Shown here: piece by piece, positions 5,580 through 8,468 of the stretch
Position numbering within the stretch: the stretch's first letter is position 1
How the letters are laid out: the number at the start of each line of letters is the position of its first letter
From: an uncultured Bacillota bacterium
Lineage (GTDB): Bacteria; Bacillota_I; Bacilli_A; Erysipelotrichales; Erysipelotrichaceae
Direction: 5' to 3'
Length of the DNA: 8,468 bases
NCBI GenBank assembly: GCA_949287785.1
Contig: CASEHR010000038.1
Coordinates: 1 to 8,468, forward strand
Made by a program: the position numbers and the translations under genes
The notes under the pieces: model-generated
What the model saw: the letters and a program-made list of their open reading frames with translations, nothing else
What the model was told of the DNA's origin: nothing
Database searches by the model: none

Positions 5580-7118
5580 CTATTGGGAATTGTTTTTATG
5601 GATGATCATGATAGCGCAATGCACTCCGTCAAGAGCGCTCGACATGATTCCGCCGGCATATCCCGCTCCCTCACCGATCGGATATAAGCCGCTGTGTGAG
5701 ACACTTTGCATGTCTTCGTTTCTTTTGATCCTGAATGGTGAACTGGATCTTGTTTCCGGAGCGACCATGATCCCCTGATCGATAAAGCCGGGAATCTTCT
5801 TATCGAAATCGATCAGTGCCTCTTTGAAGGCTTTATTGAGGTGATCGGGGTAGAGATGGTTAAGATCATATGGATATGTCCCTAAAGCGTAAGAAGATTC
5901 AAAGATCAGCGGTGAGAGCTTGCCTGTGAGATAGTCTTTGATATTTTGCGATGGGGCTTTGTATGAGTTGCTTATTGCGTAAGCTTTTTTTTCAAGATCT
6001 CTGATATAGCGGTAACTGGCCATAAGGTCTTCGCCGGTGTCGTTATTGTCGATCTGGCACAAAATGGCACTGTTTGCGTAGATGTTGTCGCGTTTACTGT
6101 TGGACATACCGTTGGTACAGATCGTCTTTGGATCGCTGCTTGAAGGGATGACAAAGCCGCCGGGACACATGCAGAAACTATAAACGCCACGGCCTTCACT
6201 CTTATAACGCAGGAAATATTCCGCCCGCCGGCCGATATCATGACCATGGAATTGATTATGGTCGATCAGCGATTGCGGATGCTCGACCCTGAAACCGACG
6301 GACAGGTCCTTCCTTTGGACAAAGACATTTTTATCGATCAGCATCTTGAAAGAAGAAAAGGCACTGTGACCGATCGCTATGATGATATGATCACTTGTGT
6401 AGGTATTTTTATCACTTCTGACGCCAATTGCCTGGCCATCTTTAAAAAGGACTTCCTTTATTTCTTCTTCAAAGTGGAAGGCAGCACCGTTTTTGATCAT
6501 ATCTTCACGCATGTTGCGGATGATCTCGATGATCTTGTCGGAACCGATGTGCGGATGATTGTCGATGAGGATCTCTTTATCAGCACCGTAGCGGACGAAG
6601 GTTTCAGTGATGAATTCGATATACGGATCCCTGATCCGTGTCGTCAGCTTGGCATCACTAAAAGTACCGGCCCCTCCCTCACCAAACTGAACATTGCTGG
6701 AAGGGTCTAAGATGCCGTCACAAAAAAACCTGTCGACATCTTTTTTTCTTTGGTCGACATCCTTGCCTTTTTCAAAGATTATCGGTTGTGTACCGGCCAA
6801 TAACAGGGTATAAGCTGCAAACAGACCGCTTGGTCCATCGCCGACAACGATCGGTCTGATCATCTTTTTTATCTTCGGAATGGGATCGAAGCGGACATAA
6901 CGATGGACATTTTGTCCGTTGATATAGCGCTCTTCTTTATTTACTTTTACTTTTAGACGATAAATGTAGGTCACGTCGCGTCTGGCATCGATCGCCACCT
7001 TATCGATTTTATAATCGATCAGATCTTTCTCTTTGATGTGCAAAGTCTTGAGAAGGCGCGTTTTTATGACCTTTTCATCTTCATCTTTACGTCTTTTGAT
7101 GCCGTCTACTAATATCAT
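5580..7118 (-). CDS. FAD-dependent oxidoreductase of the COG2509 type (uncharacterised dehydrogenase)
   Basis: 512 residues. An N-terminal domain of about 85 residues (basic, mixed alpha/beta) precedes a Rossmann FAD site: GDGPSG at 93-98 with the ribose-binding acid Glu116 in FEKG. FGEGGAGTFSDAKL at 145-158 is typical of this family, and the C-terminal GEGAGYAGGI (482-491) closes the FAD site. Homologues are widespread in Bacillota and annotated as FAD-dependent protein or NAD(FAD)-utilising dehydrogenase; to my knowledge substrate and reaction are unknown. No transmembrane segment or export signal is evident, so it should be cytosolic. The start is ATG 7118, where family-like sequence begins. 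There is no Shine-Dalgarno, and a perfect TATAAT ends six bases before the ATG, so the message is probably leaderless. It is divergent from the CPBP gene, and htrA follows on the same strand. Confidence 0.93.
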   Translation of the reverse strand: MILVDGIKRRKDEDEKVIKTRLLKTLHIKEKDLIDYKIDKVAIDARRDVTYIYRLKVKVNKEERYINGQNVHRYVRFDPIPKIKKMIRPIVVGDGPSGLFAAYTLLLAGTQPIIFEKGKDVDQRKKDVDRFFCDGILDPSSNVQFGEGGAGTFSDAKLTTRIRDPYIEFITETFVRYGADKEILIDNHPHIGSDKIIEIIRNMREDMIKNGAAFHFEEEIKEVLFKDGQAIGVRSDKNTYTSDHIIIAIGHSAFSSFKMLIDKNVFVQRKDLSVGFRVEHPQSLIDHNQFHGHDIGRRAEYFLRYKSEGRGVYSFCMCPGGFVIPSSSDPKTICTNGMSNSKRDNIYANSAILCQIDNNDTGEDLMASYRYIRDLEKKAYAISNSYKAPSQNIKDYLTGKLSPLIFESSYALGTYPYDLNHLYPDHLNKAFKEALIDFDKKIPGFIDQGIMVAPETRSSSPFRIKRNEDMQSVSHSGLYPIGEGAGYAGGIMSSALDGVHCAIMIIHKNNSQ

Positions 7119-7124
7119 AGGACA

Positions 7125-7130
7125 ATTATA
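7125..7130 (-). promoter_or_regulatory. Putative -10 box for leaderless FAD oxidoreductase gene
   Basis: A perfect consensus TATAAT on the minus strand, with six bases (7119-7124) before the ATG at 7118. The expected transcription start coincides with the ATG. No TGn extension or convincing -35 is visible; the bases at the 17-base spacing read AACAAA. The spacing equals that at ruvA and the DtxR-family gene. Confidence 0.6.
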
Positions 7131-7168
7131 CTTTATCGGATGGCATTTTTGTTTGGAAAAAGGTCGAT

Positions 7169-7197
7169 TTGACCTGATAGATGATTTATGGCATTAT
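7169..7197 (+). promoter_or_regulatory. Possible promoter of the CPBP gene (weak)
   Basis: TTGACC (7169-7174, five of six matches to the -35 consensus) lies 17 bases before CATTAT (7192-7197, four of six). If it is used, transcription would start near 7204 and the true start codon would be the in-frame ATG 7206 rather than 7188, again with almost no leader. The match is modest and the divergent FAD promoter lies only about 40 bases away. Confidence 0.3.
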
Positions 7198-8129
7198 TTA
7201 CCTATATGACGTCAACGAAATTCAAAAGAGTAACTTCGAGGTATGCGAAGAGTCAATTCATGACGATCGGCTTATCCTTGATCTTTTATGTCTTGGTTGT
7301 TTTATATATGCCTTATATGATCTATATGATCAATGAAAATGCCGGGGTCTTTTCGCTTGTGCCGATGTCTTCGACGCTGGTCGTCGGCCTTATCTATGTC
7401 ACGGTATTGTTGGGTACACTGATTCCTTTTACGATCATGTCCAGATCATTCAAGATCAGGCTCCGGGACTATTGGCGGGCTACTGCTTTTAATCTTACGG
7501 ACTTTTTCGTCTATTCGATCGTTTTTCTGGCATTGGGGACGGCGCTGGTCTTTGCAACTTCGATCATCAATATGTACATTCCGCTTGGAACCAATACCTA
7601 TATCGGGACTTTATCAGTCTTGCCGGTCAGCGGTCCCAGCGTTATACTGTATGCTCTTCTTTATTGTTTCGCTTTACCGATCATCGAAGAGATATCTTTT
7701 CGCGGTATCTTGCTGAGAGCACTAGGTGCTTACGGTAATCGCTTTGCGATGACAGCCTGCGCTATCATCTATGCGCTGATGCAGGCGGATATGGCATCAA
7801 TGATCCCGGCTTTTTTCATGGCGTTGTTTCTGATCAATCTGACTTTGCGTTATAAGAGTATCACACCGGCTATTGTCGTCCATATCATCTTCAATCTGTT
7901 TATGTACGGTTTTGAGTTTATTCCGGCGGAATACATATTGATCGCGACCGGGCTGATCTTTGTCGTTTATCTTCTGGCTATCTATTTTATCCTTACAAGG
8001 CGTTATATATACGTCAAGATAAATAAGGTCGACCGTAAGTATATCAACAGGTTGTTTTATACAAGGCCGACGATCATTATCGCCATCCTCATGAGCATAC
8101 TCTATATGGTCATCAGCAGACTTGGGTAA
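7188..8129 (+). CDS. CPBP (Abi) family intramembrane metalloprotease-like membrane protein
   Basis: 313 residues with roughly eight hydrophobic segments (about 24-46, 56-82, 103-126, 146-166, 185-200, 205-220, 226-268 as two, and 292-310). The CPBP core is recognisable: motif 1 EEISFR at 167-172, then a motif-2 region YALMQ at 195-199, and HIIFN at 232-236 for the third motif. In CPBP/Rce1-like proteases the two glutamates and two histidines form the metal site; the motif-2 histidine (FxxxH) is Gln199 here, so catalysis is doubtful. Family roles include CAAX-type processing, bacteriocin self-immunity and regulated membrane proteolysis; none can be assigned from context. The start is uncertain: neither ATG 7188 nor ATG 7206 (codon 7) has a Shine-Dalgarno. 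It is divergent from the FAD gene across 69 bases and followed by a terminator. Confidence 0.85.
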   Translation: MALFTYMTSTKFKRVTSRYAKSQFMTIGLSLIFYVLVVLYMPYMIYMINENAGVFSLVPMSSTLVVGLIYVTVLLGTLIPFTIMSRSFKIRLRDYWRATAFNLTDFFVYSIVFLALGTALVFATSIINMYIPLGTNTYIGTLSVLPVSGPSVILYALLYCFALPIIEEISFRGILLRALGAYGNRFAMTACAIIYALMQADMASMIPAFFMALFLINLTLRYKSITPAIVVHIIFNLFMYGFEFIPAEYILIATGLIFVVYLLAIYFILTRRYIYVKINKVDRKYINRLFYTRPTIIIAILMSILYMVISRLG

Positions 8130-8147
8130 AGCCCTTGTCTTTTTTTT
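8119..8147 (+). terminator. Probable terminator after the CPBP gene
   Basis: GAC TT GGG (8119-8126) can pair with CCC TT GTC (8132-8139): three outer and three inner pairs flank a symmetric TT/TT internal loop, with a five-base loop holding the stop codon (8127-8129). Eight T follow (8140-8147). The stem is imperfect, but the long T run directly after it makes a terminator likely. Confidence 0.55.
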
Positions 8148-8162
8148 GGCAATCATTAAAAT
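8135..8162 (+). promoter_or_regulatory. Possible promoter for the dehydratase activator gene
   Basis: TTGTCT (8135-8140, four of six) and TAAAAT (8157-8162, five of six) are 16 bases apart. The hexamer ends eight bases before ATG 8171, so the leader would be at most one or two bases. No Shine-Dalgarno is present. The -35 would overlap the 3' arm and T run of the preceding terminator. Confidence 0.45.
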
Positions 8163-8170
8163 ATCAATGT

Positions 8171-8468
8171 ATGATTAAAAACAGGTATAGAGTAGGTATC
8201 GATGTCGGATCGACGACGGTTAAAGTGGTTGTTGTCGATCAAGATGATACGTTGTTATTTGCGCGATATGAACGTCATTTTGCCGATATCCAGGGAACGC
8301 TGGCAAAGATCTTCAATGAGGTCAAAAACGAATTAGGTGATTGTATCGTTGCACCGATCATTACCGGTTCAGGTGGTTTGTCTCTGGCACAAGCGGCTGA
8401 GATCCCGTTCATTCAAGAAGTCGTTGCGGTTTCCAAAGCGGTCAAGATCTACGCGCCGAAGACCGATG
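8171..8468 (+). CDS. Acyl-CoA dehydratase activator family ATPase (BcrAD/BadFG type), N-terminal part
   Basis: 99 codons to the window edge, reading on without a stop. The N-terminus YRVGIDVGSTTVKVVVVD holds the phosphate-1 loop of the ASKHA (actin/Hsp70-like) ATPases. ITGSGGLSLA at about residues 67-76 and FIQEVVAVSKAV at about 81-92 match the 2-hydroxyglutaryl-CoA dehydratase activator (COG1924-type) family. Known activators carry a [4Fe-4S] cluster and use ATP to inject an electron into the dehydratase. Many Bacillota carry this domain at the front of a very large fusion protein of over 1000 residues; the N-terminus resembles that form, but the rest is outside the window. The start at ATG 8171 has no Shine-Dalgarno. 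An ATG at 8167 is out of frame and gives only three codons. Confidence 0.88.
   Translation, partial: MIKNRYRVGIDVGSTTVKVVVVDQDDTLLFARYERHFADIQGTLAKIFNEVKNELGDCIVAPIITGSGGLSLAQAAEIPFIQEVVAVSKAVKIYAPKTD

Noticed and set aside
6240..6710. Plus-strand open frame of 156 codons inside the FAD oxidoreductase gene
   Set aside because: It lies opposite a well-supported gene, has no recognisable motif and no ribosome binding site; it is a shadow of the real reading frame.
1..8468. Search for mobile elements, phage genes, CRISPR repeats, tRNA genes, toxin-antitoxin pairs or a new defence cluster
   Set aside because: All sizeable frames are explained by conserved chromosomal genes, gaps are at most 70 bases, and no direct or terminal inverted repeats of note are visible. 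The CPBP (Abi) family name alone does not make this a defence locus.

Overview
This window is ordinary chromosomal DNA from a low-to-mid GC Bacillota. The gene content points to a relative of Erysipelotrichia or a neighbouring deep Bacilli lineage, but that is inference. The reasons are: a Prp protease gene next to an L27 gene that carries the cleavable N-terminal extension typical of Bacillota and relatives; the prp-rpmA-obgE order without spo0B between rpmA and obgE; a CoA-dehydratase activator family gene; and TGA used as a true stop (prp, obgE, trhA and the DtxR-family gene end in TGA), which excludes the Mycoplasma code. I see no mobile element, phage gene, CRISPR array, tRNA or rRNA. I do not see a new multi-gene system.

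Layout. Bases 1-2410 on the plus strand: the end of prp, rpmA (L27), an intrinsic terminator, obgE, and a seven-helix TrhA/hemolysin III protein, linked by ATGA overlaps or short gaps and mostly with clear Shine-Dalgarno sites. Bases 2423-3991 plus: ruvA and ruvB (Holliday junction branch migration), ending at a strong terminator shared with the converging minus-strand gene. Bases 4000-7118 minus: a DtxR/MntR-type metal-dependent repressor, an HtrA-type membrane-anchored serine protease with one PDZ domain, and a large FAD-dependent oxidoreductase of the COG2509 type. Bases 7188-8129 plus: a multi-pass CPBP (Abi) family membrane protein. From 8171 plus: the first 99 codons of a CoA-dehydratase activator family ATPase, cut by the window edge. 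No gene-free gap exceeds 70 bases.

The most notable signal is in translation initiation, not gene content. Genes inside transcription units have Shine-Dalgarno sites, and the htrA site matches the usual 16S tail over eight bases. Genes at the head of a unit (ruvA, the DtxR-family gene, the FAD oxidoreductase) have none. Each has instead a -10-like hexamer (TATAAT, TAGAAT, TATAAT) exactly six bases before the start codon, which predicts transcription starting on the start codon: leaderless mRNAs. Two further genes (CPBP and the dehydratase activator) are weaker candidates. Other points are a CPBP protein whose usual motif-2 histidine is glutamine, a DtxR/MntR regulator with a mixed metal site, terminators that overlap stop codons, and a strong excess of GATC.
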